Assembly (NCBI GenBank): GCA_022496205.1
Contig: WTXD01000001.1
Location: 1,674,001 to 1,738,000, forward strand
Origin: Gloeopeniophorella convolvens
Lineage: Eukaryota; Basidiomycota; Agaricomycetes; Russulales
Direction of reading: 5' to 3'
DNA: 64,000 nt
Positions 43,820 through 56,000 of the stretch are shown in pieces; the first letter of the stretch is position 1, and each line of letters opens with the position of its first letter. The notes beneath the pieces are model-generated. The model was not told the DNA's origin and made no database searches. It saw nothing but the letters and a program-made list of their open reading frames with translations. A program made the translations under genes and the position numbers.

Positions 43820-46763
43820 AACCCACAGGTCGGTCCCGCTGCTTCCTCCTGCTTGACGGCCTCTTCTAATCCAGTGGGCATGCCGCTTGGCATTGTCGTA
43901 TTGCGGAAAACACCCCGTCCTCTTGTATCAGGCTCAATGGCGTTGTCGAACTCTACAACGACGCCCTTATTCAGCCCTTATTCAGCACAATCACTTTGTC
44001 GTAACCGATGATACTAGTCTTCAATCGATGCGCGACTGACGTGTAAGATAAACAAACCAAAGCCGGCATCGCATGGTGGACAGTAAGTCAGTGCGCTTGT
44101 CAGAAGCAACGAGTCACCAAGTTCTTCGCAGATGATGCTCCGGAACTCCGCGTCTGGAGCGAAGTCAATGCTGTTGGTAGTTTCGTCGAAGACGACTAAC
44201 GAGCTGCACCCCAATAGCACGCGTGTCATGGCAGTCTGGACGCGGGATGAGAGGCAGCTTCGAGGACGACCGGAGGTCTCTGGGGAAGGTGTAGATACTC
44301 AGCCACGCGCTCGACAGAACTGGATGTAAAAAGAACAGCGACTGCATCGAGTAAGTCACAATCCGGCAGAAGTCGGATTCAATATCCAGAACGTGTACCA
44401 CGTCTGTGCTTTTGAGTAGGCAAAGATGTCAAGGAATTATGCGGTTCTAACCTGAATGGTTCGGTCGATCTTGGAGTGAAAGGTACAGTCAAACCTGTCA
44501 TAACCCATACCACCTTTTTGAAGGCTGGAGCTGCGGGTCATTACAAGTCATGGTTTATTGCATGATATGAGTTCTGAGGGACACCAGTGGACCCAATTCC
44601 ATGCCTCTGTGGGCTGGAAGCCCTGGGGGTTATGGCGGAAAATGTGCTTTTATGGGTATGGGTTATGACAGGTTTGACTGTATCCAGAAACTCACTCGAC
44701 GGAAATGCACAAACCGTAAGCGTGCCTTCAAGGAGTCCACTGAAACCCGATAAGAATGGGTGCAAGATCGCCTCCACATATGCATCCTGCGTAGATCATG
44801 TCCAGTGTTTAGGTACCCGATGGAAATACGTACCCGATCATGAAGGCAACTCAGGAAAGATGAATCTGGAGATCGCGGATAAGTAAGGCGGTGCTAAGGG
44901 GAGGTAAGTTACGCGTTACGTACTAGTGCCTAGGGTGGATGCTCCAAAGTTAGCGAGCGAGTTGATAGCTTGGAAAGATGCGGCCCACGATGAATCAATG
45001 ACCTCCCTGTCATTGCGTATGGCCAAACAAGTGTCCCTCCTTAACCTTGTTGAAGCGATTCAGGATACGACCTAAGGATGTCAATGACGAGACCACATTG
45101 TTTGTGAAACGTGCCCTATCTTGCAGCGTCGTGTCGCGCCACCGCATGGTTCACCCACGACCGTGAAGAGCAATTGCCCGAATGATACCTTGCTTGAATA
45201 GTGCCCTTAATGTACGCAAACTGTGCCAGCGAACGGGACTGCAGCGCACACAATCTCAACAAGCGCGGAGCCAAGACCCAGGGCGGGGTAGACGGCAACG
45301 CAGAAGAGCGTGGTCTTGGCCGCTGGGCAACGCGGCACCGGCACGCGTTTTGGAACTTTGCATATCGCTAGAACCGGAGGCCATGTCCGTCCCGACCAAG
45401 TGCGAACGTGCAAGACGATCCCCCAGTGGCCCAGTAGTAGAGTCACAACACGCATCTCCCCATTACTGTAAACACATTCAGTGACACCGAGCTCAATCTC
45501 AGGTTTGTGATGAAGTACCTTCAACCAGATCTCTTCAAATACGCTCAAAACCTGGCAGCCGGTCGTGGATCAGGGACATGTATACTCCGAGCAGGAGATC
45601 GCACCTCAACGGAGATAAACACAGGAGAGGATAGCGCCACAGTTGAAAATCTATGGGCCGACGTATCGCGGTGCAATGTTGACCATCACCGAGACGAATT
45701 CGAGGCTACGGACGATCTCCTCAGCACGATCATACAGCTCAATACTATTAAACCGAGCCCATTTAGTTGGACTGCTCACGTAGCATCCCGCGACACTGGC
45801 CGTCCAAAGGCGGCGGAGGAGAGTAGACCCGTTACACGGCACGTTCAACAAGCGTTCAGAATGGTTTCATGCCTTGGACGCATACTTGATGAGGCTGAAC
45901 TGTATATAAACAGGGGGTGCGGACGCAGTGTAGGACTCAACTCCACACATCGTCATCGTTCAGAGTGGAGCTGGTACCCTTGGCGGGCGACCAGGACGGA
46001 ATATGTACAGGCGTGCACCGGCCCCCCAATATTGTGTTATTTTCAGGTGAAACCGAGATGCCCTGCTCGCTTCCGCAAATCAGCACGCTCCCAGCACCAG
46101 TTTAAAAACCAACAACCCTTACTTTGTTGACCCCCGCGCTCAGAGTGGCGATCGGCATGCCCAGCACAACGGGGGTCACGACAAACAGAACGAATGAGTT
46201 GCATATATGCGCAACCGGAGCCGATGTGGGAGTAGGGGGCACGCCTCGCGTCTGCTTGTCGTAGAAAGCTATACCCAGAACTGCAGTTGTAGTTGGCAAA
46301 TGGATAGGCACAGGGACTCGACCATAGGGCGGCGTTTGCCTCGGTCGAACGACCAGGCGCACAGTCGCAGACAGTCAGGTCAAGACGTCCAAAACCCTCA
46401 CATGGCCTCTGAATCGACACTCTCACCCCCAACCAAGCGAACGTCTTCAGAAGCGCAGCCCACGACAGCACGAGCGACCTCCGGAGGTCCGCTCCGGCTG
46501 ACACCCCCGACTCGGGCCTTGACGCGTCTTCGCCGCGCACACCGCGGCTTTCGGAACACAGTAGAGCCTCTGCTTGCTGGAGCATAAGGAACGGACGAAG
46601 CGGCGTCTTGACAGCGCGCAACAACCCGAAGAACCTCGTGGGTGGGGAGCTGATGCCGCATGCAGAACGCGAGCACGAGGGCAGCTGGCACGACGGTGCC
46701 CCAAACGGTGACGGCACACGATGTATCGGAGGGCGCGGTGCCTCCAGAGAGGCGACGGGACAT
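43820..46763 (-). pseudogene. ABCC transporter pseudogene, deleted copy of the 30-36.6 kb gene
   Basis: Collinear with the intact transporter but 2.9 kb instead of 6.6 kb. From its 5' end: MSRRLSGG; VKTPLRPFLMLQQAEAL; LVLSWAALLKTFAWLGV; TPPYGRVPVPIHL and PVVLGMPIATLS (TMD0 region); STLLRRLWTAS; then a jump from early TMD1 straight to TMD2 near 45.6 kb (EEIWLKV, FCVAVYPALGLGSALVEIV), so most of TMD1 and all of NBD1 are gone. Next RILNRFNKV, LHPFLSGFSGLLEGTLTV, HSKIDRTIQ and SSVERVAEYLHLPQ, a second jump near 44.27 kb removing NBD2 Walker A, then LVVFDETTNSIDFAPDAEF (degenerate Walker B) and the C-terminus. It has frameshifts, stops, a 195-bp element in one exon and a short tandem duplication near 43,970. 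Confidence 0.88.
44484..44682. mobile_element. 195-bp MITE with 26-bp perfect terminal inverted repeats, TA target site
   Basis: The element runs 44486-44680. Its left end begins CAGTCAAACCTGTCATAACC and the right end is the exact reverse complement over 26 bp. TA flanks both ends (44484-44485 and 44681-44682), the signature of Tc1/mariner- or pogo/Fot1-type transposition. It has no coding capacity, so it is non-autonomous. It interrupts the exon of the transporter pseudogene equivalent to exon 23 of the intact gene: EFLD on one side and HSKIDRTIQ on the other rejoin to match [15 protein letters not shown]. The intact gene has no element at this point. Confidence 0.92.
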
Positions 46764-49700
46764 GGGTTTGGCGCAGAAAGTAGTGATTTTCCTGAGTCGG
46801 AGGTCCGAAGCATGGTGAATTTGCGCATGATGATGGCGCCGGTGATGGCCGCGCGCTCCGCGCCGCGCACATCGGCCTCCAGCCCCGCAATTACGTAACA
46901 CTGTCATTACGCTCTCAAACCACTGCTTGACATCTGAGCTGAGGATGGAATGTGCACTGTCGATCGAGGGTGCACATTATGTATGTTGCAGTTAACATCG
47001 TTCTGGTCCTTACGATCTAGAAATCCCAAGGTCACACCTGCTCCTGAGCTTTCTTGTGCGATAGGTTCGCAGTTCACCGCTCAAAGACCCAGAAATCGAA
47101 CCTACTTGTTCAGCTATCTACCAAAATATGTACATACAGCATTCGAACTTGGATCGAATCCGCAATACAACATCAAGACGCACAGTAATGTTCAGATCCG
47201 CCCTGAAAACTCATCTGATCTTCCATAAAATGATCACGCGCGCTTCCGTGGCAGACGAGTTAGGGAAGCTAATAGCAGTTCGTCGAACAAAGTGAGGTTC
47301 AGGGGGACGTTGAGAGGGGCTCAATTCAAACCGACTGTGTCCTGAGCTCCCAGGCGTGCCCAGATTGGCAGCGCGCTTGAGAACTGCAACAAGCGACTAC
47401 GGAAATCGCCGTTATCCAACTGGAACGACAGATGGCTGACACCGCGGAACAGCTGAATGGTAGCGGAGAAGTCGTCAGTAACGTACTGCGACCTCGAGGG
47501 TGAGTCACCTACATATCAATGGCCAGAGAAGTAAACGGAGAGAACTTATCTGAAAGACAGCGAAGCTCTAAAGGTCTGCGACGCTCGACCCCAACGGCAT
47601 CGTGGACGAATCAAGCTTTCACGTGGCGGCCTCGATGAATAAGGTGGACACGAGACAGGTATTCAAATGGCCAGGATCTCCCAGAAAGCGGGAGCCGAAA
47701 AGGGACGTGAGCGCGGACGCCGGAGGCTGTCACCAGAATCCAAACAAAGCGAGGGACCGACAATCCCGCTCGCCTGTGATTTCGAAGCGCGAGCCAGAAT
47801 GGCCATAGTCCTGCCAATCCCCATCAGTTCATGTGTCTAGGTGCACGCAAGTCAAAGTCCATTCGACTGATTGGTCGGGACATGGGAAAAGAGGATTTGT
47901 TACAGACGGCCAGTGCGTTCGTGCAGTTCTCGAAGTCCAGCAAGGCGTAACACAGTACGGAGAAGGCCGGCAATGTCGCAAGATATCCAAGCATAGAGGC
48001 CTCTGGGGAAGCACAGTCAAATAGTCAATGCACCTGAGTCAAGTAGCCGCACACTTGCCTCTAAGGCCGCAATTTTCGTGAACACCCGGAATGGAGTCCG
48101 GCAAGCCAATCTAAGTTGTGCGGAAGCCAGAACCAGCGGCGGCGCAGGTCCGAGCAAACCCGACGCCGCACGTGAGATGGGCGCGAGCTTCCGTGCTAGT
48201 CCGAGCTCTTGGTTCCCGAGACAACCCGGAGCGCCGGGGTAACCCGACGAACGGTGAGCGCGGCCGGGGAAGTTGAATGAGCCATACGTGTCAACGAACG
48301 TAGTTGTACGAAGCTGCGGCAGGCGCCACGCCAAGATAACGGAGGAGCCTGGGGGCACACTTCGCGCCTCAGGACCAAGTAGGGGCTACCCAACGGCATT
48401 CGGCATGAGATTCAAGATGGACTCCGCGATATGAACTGTTACCGTAACGGAGGGCTGGCCACAAAGAAGCAGGCCTCGTCCGAGCTTTATTTGCTTGGCT
48501 CGCCTGAGGGCGCCTGGTGGTGGGAATGTCAGCGCCGACTCCTGAGAAGCGCAGTGGGAGCGCCGCGCTGAGTACGCGCGCGCGCGAACCAAAGTGGCAT
48601 GCTTGGTATTGTCAGGGCATTCCCTCACGGACCTTTGCCGGCATGTCTTTTGCCTTCTATTTCGTCGCGTTTTCAAAGCGATCCATTATGGACAGGTGGC
48701 GAAGAGAACCCGTCGTGGCGTGCAGTCTCGTCGAAATGCCGAGAGATCGATAGGTGTGAGAGGTACGAGGCGGAGCTATTTTTAGACCTGACGTAGACAC
48801 GTTCGCCCGCGGCCATTCGCATTTGACGGTATGTCGGCAGCAGAGCGCAAGTTCACTGCGTCGGTCCGAAAAATAATGGGCATTCGGGGATCCAGGTCCT
48901 GCCGTCGTTCCTGAGCATACATGAAGAAGACCGCGCACATCCGCAAGGTATCACCAATGCACTCAGGATTGTATTGCCCTATCCGCATCGTAAGCAAGCC
49001 CGACCTGAAGGATGACGGGCCCTGGGGAATACAGACGCGCGTTCTGCGCAGCAGAGCGTATCGCCGCATGGAAGGAGAGCTATGGCGAATGCTAGAACAA
49101 CTTGTGACCCCTGAGGTATTTGTTGAGACACCGAAGGTAGTACGTACAGCAGACCATTGCTTTTGGAATTGCAAACAGGCACTCGTGCTGGTGGCGAGGG
49201 CATGAGAGCGCCCGGAATATCTCGTATCCTATCGACGCTGAGCATGAGTGCTTGGCCCGCTGAGCTGTCAAATATACGTACTTAAGTGTGTCATTTCTGA
49301 GCGAAATGCTCAGGATCAGATGTAGTGTGGGTCATGCTGCGCTTGGGAGAAGCGCCAGTGACGAGAATCTGAGGAAAACTATCCTAGTTAGGCGTCATAT
49401 CGTGGGGCCGCGGTCGCGTGCCAACGTCCGAAGAAGGCAAACGCATGGGCTAGACAGGGTGTGTTCGAAGGCCAAGCTATAAACGGGAACTGGATTGGGT
49501 CGCATGAACCTGTGAGAAGAACCCGAGCAATGAATAGTCATACGGCAAGGCCGATTCGAAGCAGGCTCGACGATAGCAGCACACGGCTCCTGGTTATGGT
49601 ACGTTGATGAGCAAAGGTGGTCGCCCCTAAACCCCAACAAAATGGGCGGGGAGAAGACGGTGTTCCCAGGTGCAAGGCTCTGCGAACATCATCTTATGCT

Positions 49701-50333
49701 GCGGAACAGGTTACAGGACCCGGAAAGTCACATACTGAAAGCATGGAAAATTCGATCGAGTTAAATAAAGATGTAAGTTGCTTGGGCACAAGAGAGCAGC
49801 AGGCTGATCGCGGAGGAATGAGGCCGATGCCGATGATGCCGAGCGGAATGCGGCGTGCCGCAGTATGGGAGACAAAGAATACAACCGAGGAAAAGAGAAC
49901 CAGAAGTGAGTGATCATAATCTGTCCGCATGAGTGACTGCGCAATGCATGAGGTGTGCACAGGCTGTCGGTAAAGAGGAGGGGCATAGTGGCAGTGAGGG
50001 CGTGATGACATACGGTACCGGAAGAACGGAGGCTGGAACTGCTTGAACTCTTGGCAACGATCGAACAGCTTAGTGAGTTGTTACTTGTTTAGAGCATACA
50101 AGGCTTATCTAGCGCACGTCGGTCAGGGCCATGGAAGCACCGGTGATGCCGGGACGTGGAATCTGGGCTATGGTTTGCACATGGGCGGTGGGAACGGGGA
50201 AGTTAGAGGACAGAGAACGTAGGAAAGCACGCAAGAAAGGGAGGACAGAGCTACAAAGCAGCGTCGGCGCTGAAGGGAGGCTCAGTATTGGGAGCCCAGG
50301 GTGGAAGAGAGGGGTCTAGTCATTAGGGACGTG
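46764..50333. other. 3.6 kb with no recognisable gene
   Basis: Between the transporter pseudogene and the PacC promoter. Frames up to about 130 codons exist on both strands but none shows a domain or a consistent intron set. A hydrophobic minus-strand frame near 49.7-50.0 kb (DHSLLVLFSSVVFFVSHTAA) is the only suggestive one and I cannot assign it. Together with the 38.5-42.2 kb gap this makes the surroundings of the decayed module the gene-poorest part of the window. Confidence 0.5.
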
Positions 50334-50486
50334 CTTGGCGAGGACGACGACCAAAGGCAATGGCCGACAAGGAGATTCGGAGTGGGTGAGGAGTGCCTGG
50401 GCGGTGCACGTGATGGGGTGTGCCAAGGCTTGGCGTGTGCTTGGCAGATTGGCTGGGCACTTCTGGGCGCCAAGAGGAGTGCCAAG
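50334..50486. promoter_or_regulatory. Cluster of six GCCAAG (PacC consensus GCCARG) sites upstream of pacC
   Basis: Exact hexamers at 50334-50339 (-), 50422-50427 (+), 50429-50434 (-), 50440-50445 (-), 50469-50474 (+) and 50481-50486 (+), 79 to 231 bp before the ATG of the PacC/Rim101 gene. A random 153-bp stretch would hold about 0.07 such hexamers on both strands. PacC binds 5'-GCCARG-3', so this points to autoregulation. Confidence 0.75.
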
Positions 50487-50564
50487 AGGTCGACTGTGCC
50501 GCTGCGCTACATAAACACCTTCCGCTCGTCAGCCCAGCCTCTCTGCCCGATCCCGTTTCTCCTC

Positions 50565-52770
50565 ATGTCTCCGCCAACACCCCCGCACCAAGACAACTCT
50601 GCCTCCTCTTCGCCTCGCGTCCCCCGCGAGTCTCTTTCCCCAGATGCCTCCTCCTCCCACAAGTGTCAATGGGTCGAGTGCACAAAGTACTTTCCCGACC
50701 CCGAGTCTCTCTACAATCATCTCTGCAATGACCACATAGGGAGGAAGAGTACTAACAATCTCTGCCTCACCTGCAAGTGGAAAGACTGTGTTACCACCTG
50801 CACAAAGCGTGATCACATCACTAGCCACCTCAGGGGTACGTTGCTCACTGCCCCCTTCGTGCATCGCCTTGTCGCTCATTCGCCTTCATCGCATCCGCAG
50901 TGCATACCCCACTCAAACCCCACGTATGCGAGGTGGGTCCCCGTACACCCCGCGCCGTGCGATTTTTTCATGCGGCGCTTTAGATCTGCAAGAAGACCTT
51001 TAAACGTCCTCAAGATCTCAAGAAGCATGAGAAAATCCACACGGAAGAGCACCACGCTCAGCACAAACATTCCAAGGCCGTCACTGTTCCCGACACGGCT
51101 TACTCGAGGCATCACCGCGAATCCACGGACGACCATGCAAGACTCTCTTCGCGCCCGAAGCTCCAACCAAGTCACTTCGCAGATGGTAATCACTCTTCCT
51201 GGATGTGTCCAATGCAATCTTCTCACTTGTCATCAGGAAGTCACTTTGGCGCATTGCCCACACCATCCCCGGAAGTGATGCATCAACAAGTACGTTGGTA
51301 GCCGTACGTTTTACGGAATGCTGACTGGTGTTGCTTTATTAAAGACTCAACTCCCTACTTGGGAAACACTTCGTTCTGATGGTTCTTCGGCACCATCCAC
51401 TGGCGCAAAACGGTCGCATGATTATACCGTTGCCGTTGAAGACTTTTTCCAGGACGTCAAGAAGCGTCGTGTCATCCCTTCATACGACTCCCGTAGGCGC
51501 CTTCTCCCTTCTCTAAGCAACAACCTGTGACTCATATTCAGCAGATATGGCGGACCGGCTGACCCACCTTGCATATGCAAACATCAACGGTCCTGACGCA
51601 AACGGCACCTTTAACCCCCGATCCGTCTCGCTGGACATTCGGTCTCCGGAGGAGCTTGCCGCTGTCAATCAGTTCTTACTTACCCTTGGACGGGATGTCA
51701 CTTCGGTCCATGAACCCCGGCCCAGCTCGAACAGTCACTCGTACTCGAACTACTTCGACTACGAGCAACTGACTCAGCTTGGTCTGACTGGCATGCCGGG
51801 GATCGCCGCTTCAAGCGCCACGTACCAAAATCAGAATGTCTACCCAGGTGCAGGTGGCCAGTACTCTTCTCAAAACCCCTTCTATCCATCCAGTGCCAGT
51901 GCGCGGACAGGTCAGCAGATGTCATCAGGTGCCTACGGCGGATCAATGTATCCATCCGTCCCCGACGTACCCAATCCAGGTCTTTCTTCGGCAGCGAGTA
52001 TTGGACGTCGGGTATCCGGCAGCGGCGCTCCCATTACGCTCCCACCGCCGATTCCACCGTCATACGCAAACGTCGGATATCACCAGCCTTCTCCAGCGGG
52101 GCACATGCACCCGACACCCCCACTGGATTCTAGCTCGCCCCATTCGTCTCTTTCTTCTCCATCAAACTCAACACCTCCACATGTGCCCCACACGGATGCA
52201 GTGCTCGCCCGCGACCGCATGACGCACCGCGGACCGCCGCCGCCATCCTCGCGCCCGCCAATTTCACAAGCAGAGAGATGCGCTCGATCGTCTCGCTCCA
52301 GTCAATCCCGACGCGCAGCCCGTCCCCCGACGACTCGGAGCGCAGCGCCTCGCCGCCGTCGCCAGCCCGCCGCACGTCCGCGCCGCCCTGCCCCGCTCGT
52401 CGCTCGCGCGTCCGCTGTACCCCTGCTCAAGTCGGGCGACGACGACCTCAAGCTGCCCCCGCTGCACCGGCTGTACCCGACGCCCTCGCCACCGTCCTCG
52501 CCCGCGCGCGAACACGCGCCGATGCTCCCGAGCTTGCGAGAGGTCGCCGCGAGCGCCGGCGCGAGCACGTCCGGCTCGGGGATCGAGGAGCGCCTCGCGC
52601 GCCGGCTCGACGGGCTCAAGCTCGACGGGCGCAGCAGCGACGGCCGCGCGCGGCACGCGGCGCTCATCCGCGATCTGCTTGTGACGATCAACGAGCGATA
52701 CCGCACGCACTTCGCGATGGCGCCCGCGTCGCCGTCGCGCACGCGCGACGTGGACATGCCCGCGGTCTAG
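50565..52770 (+). CDS. RIM101: PacC/Rim101 pH-response zinc-finger transcription factor, 660 aa
   Basis: Regulator of ambient-pH responses, activated by proteolysis in ascomycetes and basidiomycetes; nuclear when processed. Exons: 50565-50835, 50901-50932, 50984-51289, 51345-51492, 51545-52770. Three C2H2 fingers: [20 protein letters not shown] with its CNDH helix, [20 protein letters not shown] (finger 2 plus SHLR) and, joined across two introns, [20 protein letters not shown]. After these come the conserved [19 protein letters not shown] region and, near the C-terminus, [18 protein letters not shown]. The ATG was chosen because it precedes a Pro/Ser-rich start and the upstream open frame lies in the promoter cluster. 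Between about 52262 and 52425 the frame is Arg/Ala-rich and appears shifted (see findings), so this part of the protein is uncertain. Confidence 0.92.
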
Positions 52771-53073
52771 GCCTGAGATATTTTTGCCTCTCGCTGCTCG
52801 AACGCTCCTCCATTCCAGTCGCCATCGGTCCTATTGTTTACTGACCCGCGCCCGCTGCGCTGTCCATGTTGCCCCCGTCGTTGTTGTGCCTGTGCTATTC
52901 CCGTTCCCGTTACCATGTCTTGGTCGTCTAGGATCCCGCGCGCCCGAACTATTTTTCCAGGGGCTGCTCTCTGTACTATTATAGTTGTCGCTGCTACAAT
53001 ATCATCTGCGTCATAATCGCCCTGATCGTACAGCTAGCTGCCCACAAGCCCGCCCCCGGCAACGATGGACGCA
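52771..53073. other. Convergent intergenic space
   Basis: About 300 bp between the pacC and TAF1 3' ends. Nothing was recognised. Confidence 0.6.
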
Positions 53074-56000
53074 TCATCGCTTGAGCGTGAGCTTGATCTT
53101 CGGCGCGGAAAGTGTGTCGTCCGGCGCAGCGACGACCGGCGGACTCGTCGCGAGCGGCGACGGCACGTGCAGCGACGCGCTCTGCACGAGCCCGAGCGAG
53201 CTGCTTAGGCTCGGCGTCAGCGGGGGCGGGCTGCCCGCGCCCACCGTCGCCGAGCCCGACGCAGCCGTGGCGGGCGTCGACGCGGCGGCGGGTGCGGTCC
53301 CCGAGTTGAACTCGGCCCAGCGCGGGCACTTGCGGTTCGTCTCTGCGGGAACGTCGGAGTGAGCGCGAGTCGACGGGCGCGGAGCAGGGACGTACTCATG
53401 TGGCCCATCTGCCCGCAGTGGCCGCAGCGGCGCTGGAGAAGCGATAAGGAACGGGTGAGTGGGGAGCGGGGAAAAGTGGGGAGCGGGGAAAAGTGGGGGG
53501 TGGGGCAGGGGCGCAGCGCACCGTCGTGTCTGGCTTGATGGGCCGGTTGAGCGTCATGGGCGTGCCGCCCTCCTTTGCGATCTTCGCGTTCTTGCGGTGC
53601 AGGCGGCGCTCCTGGTTCTTCTTCATGCGCGCGATCTCCTCTTCCAATCTGCGCGTGCGCGGTCAGCGGGGAAGCACATCACATGCAGGGCGCGCAGCAG
53701 ACAGCGCACCGTTTCTTGGCGCGCGCGTCGCGATCGCTGTCGCCCGTGGGCGCTAGCGTGTCCGCGCCGGTCGTCTCGTCCTCGATGATTTGCCGCCGGC
53801 GCACGTACGCGCGGATGACCGCGGCGTCACGCACGATCTCGGTGTCCCACTTGCCGTCGACGAAGCGCCTGATGCGCAGCACGCGCCGGCTGTCCGGCCC
53901 CACGCTCACGTCGCGATCGCGCTCGACGGACGACGCGCGGCTAAACCCGGGCGACGCCGCGGCGGAGGGCCCGCCCAGCGGCGTCGCGGGCGAGTGCGCG
54001 CGGCTGTCCTTCCGCGCGATGCGCTGCACCTGCGACAGCTGTAGCTTGCGGTCGTCCTCGTCGTCGGATAGCTGCGGTTCGTCCTTGCGGCTGAGCGACG
54101 CAAACTGGGCCTTCCATATACGCTCGATCTCCGACTTGTAGATAAGCTGCTGCTCGGCCACGTTGTATCTGTGTGCAGACTTGGGCCGATTCTCCGCCTC
54201 CGCTAGAAGGGCATATCAGAATGGAAGCTTGCTGAAAGTGAGGGCGCAACAGACCAAGCTTCTGCTCGTAATCTTCGCCGGCCTTGACGAAAATGTCCTT
54301 CATGGATACGCGGATGAAACTGAAGGCTTCGCCGCGACCACTCGGATCACCTTCGCCGTGGAGTCGCAACATGGCCTTGGCTTGGGTAGCGAAGATGAAG
54401 TTCTTCGTCGTGATCCAGGGTGCGAGCTGTTGCTCAATGGACAGGTGCGAGTCGTCCTCGTCGCCGCCGCCGGTGTCCTGTGTCCCACTGTAACCTGCAT
54501 CCTGAAGATGCCGCTGCCCGACCTGCATACTCTCCGAAAGCACGATCTGCTCCGGGCCCACCATCTTGAGCATGTCAGGCTTGCTGGGAACGACCCAGTT
54601 GGGTTTAAGGCGCCAGAAGCCCTGATGCGGACCACGCCGATGGTACTCCATGAACTCCTGTTGATGCCAAGTGAGTACACAGATCGAATGCGCCAGCAAA
54701 GAAGCCAAACCTTAAGGCGTTGTCGCATCTGCAACTCGTTTTGATCTGGGAAGTACTTCATCAACCTCGAGATTTTCAGGCGCTCGCCGGGGCTCTTGGC
54801 CAGCAGCTTGTATGCGATGATTTGCAGGCGATGCTTGATCGTGTTTGTGATTTTCCGTGAATGAGGGCCCGGAACCTCAGTGACAGGGTATGTTTGGCCG
54901 ACGACGAACAGATTTTTGATCTCGCGAATGTAATACTTTGCCTCGCCCTTGATGGTATTCCTAATGACAGTGTCATTGCGCTGATTATCACAGTGAAAGA
55001 AGGACGAACTTGATGACAAGGAAGTCAGTGTGGTAGGGTTTGTGGCGGAAGAGAGGGGCTCGAGTGAGGTTGCTATACAATGCAGGGATAGTCTGTCCTG
55101 GCTGTACGTAGCCAAACTTCATGAAAGGGGATTCGTCCTGTGGCTCCAGTACGAAAGGCTCTCCGAGATCGCCCTACGCGAGGCATGAGCGACAGCCCAC
55201 GGTAGCCCGTTCACTCCTAGAGCGCACCTTGGGTATATACTCGTCTTTCTCGTTCTTTTTTCGATAGTAATTGACGAGTATGCTCCCCATGCCAAAATTC
55301 GCGATGATTGGCGGGTGCTCTTCCTGCCGTAGGCGTCTAGCACATACCAGAGCGAAATAGTGTCTACTTACCGAGAATTCCCATAGCACGAAGTTGCTCG
55401 TGTCCCGCAAGCTGAGGTCTCCTGTTCGCCGCAGACTCTCGCCAACATTGCCACCGCGACCCAACTTCCGCCCAGCCTTGTCTTTCTTCTTCTTTGCCGT
55501 GCGCACTTTCGTGAACCGGATTTCGATGTTGGCGGGTATCTGCAGCGCTGGCCGGTGGAACGACCGCGCCTCCTGTTTTCCCAACCGCGTCTTGTACTGC
55601 AATCAAGATGTATGTGTCAGCACCGTGCAGATTTGCAAGCACGAGACGACTCACGTATGGTAGTTGCAGTTTCTGCGCGGGGTAGGCATGCTCGACCACG
55701 AGGTCGCCGAACGTCTGCCGGACACGATGCCTTCCGCCGTCCTTTGACACGTCGTAGAACTGATCGTTCGACAGGTTGAATTTGTCCTTGATTTGCGCAT
55801 TGTCGAGGCGCAGGCGCTTCCTGGGCCTGACTTCGTGTGCTGCCAAGGGGTCTCAGGGCGTAGGGGATATTGCAGAGGCACAAGACACGCACCAGCGGGA
55901 CGCTCTTCAGGAACGACGTCGTCGGCGTTGTTAAACTCGATCTGGGTGAAGTCGCGGAACGGCGCGCGAGGACTCCAGATGATGCTCTGCGTCCATGCGC

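Noticed and set aside
47035..47170. tRNA-like stretch with GGTTCGATT and TTCGAA motifs
   Set aside because: The sequences flanking the would-be T-loop do not pair and no matching acceptor or anticodon stems could be found.
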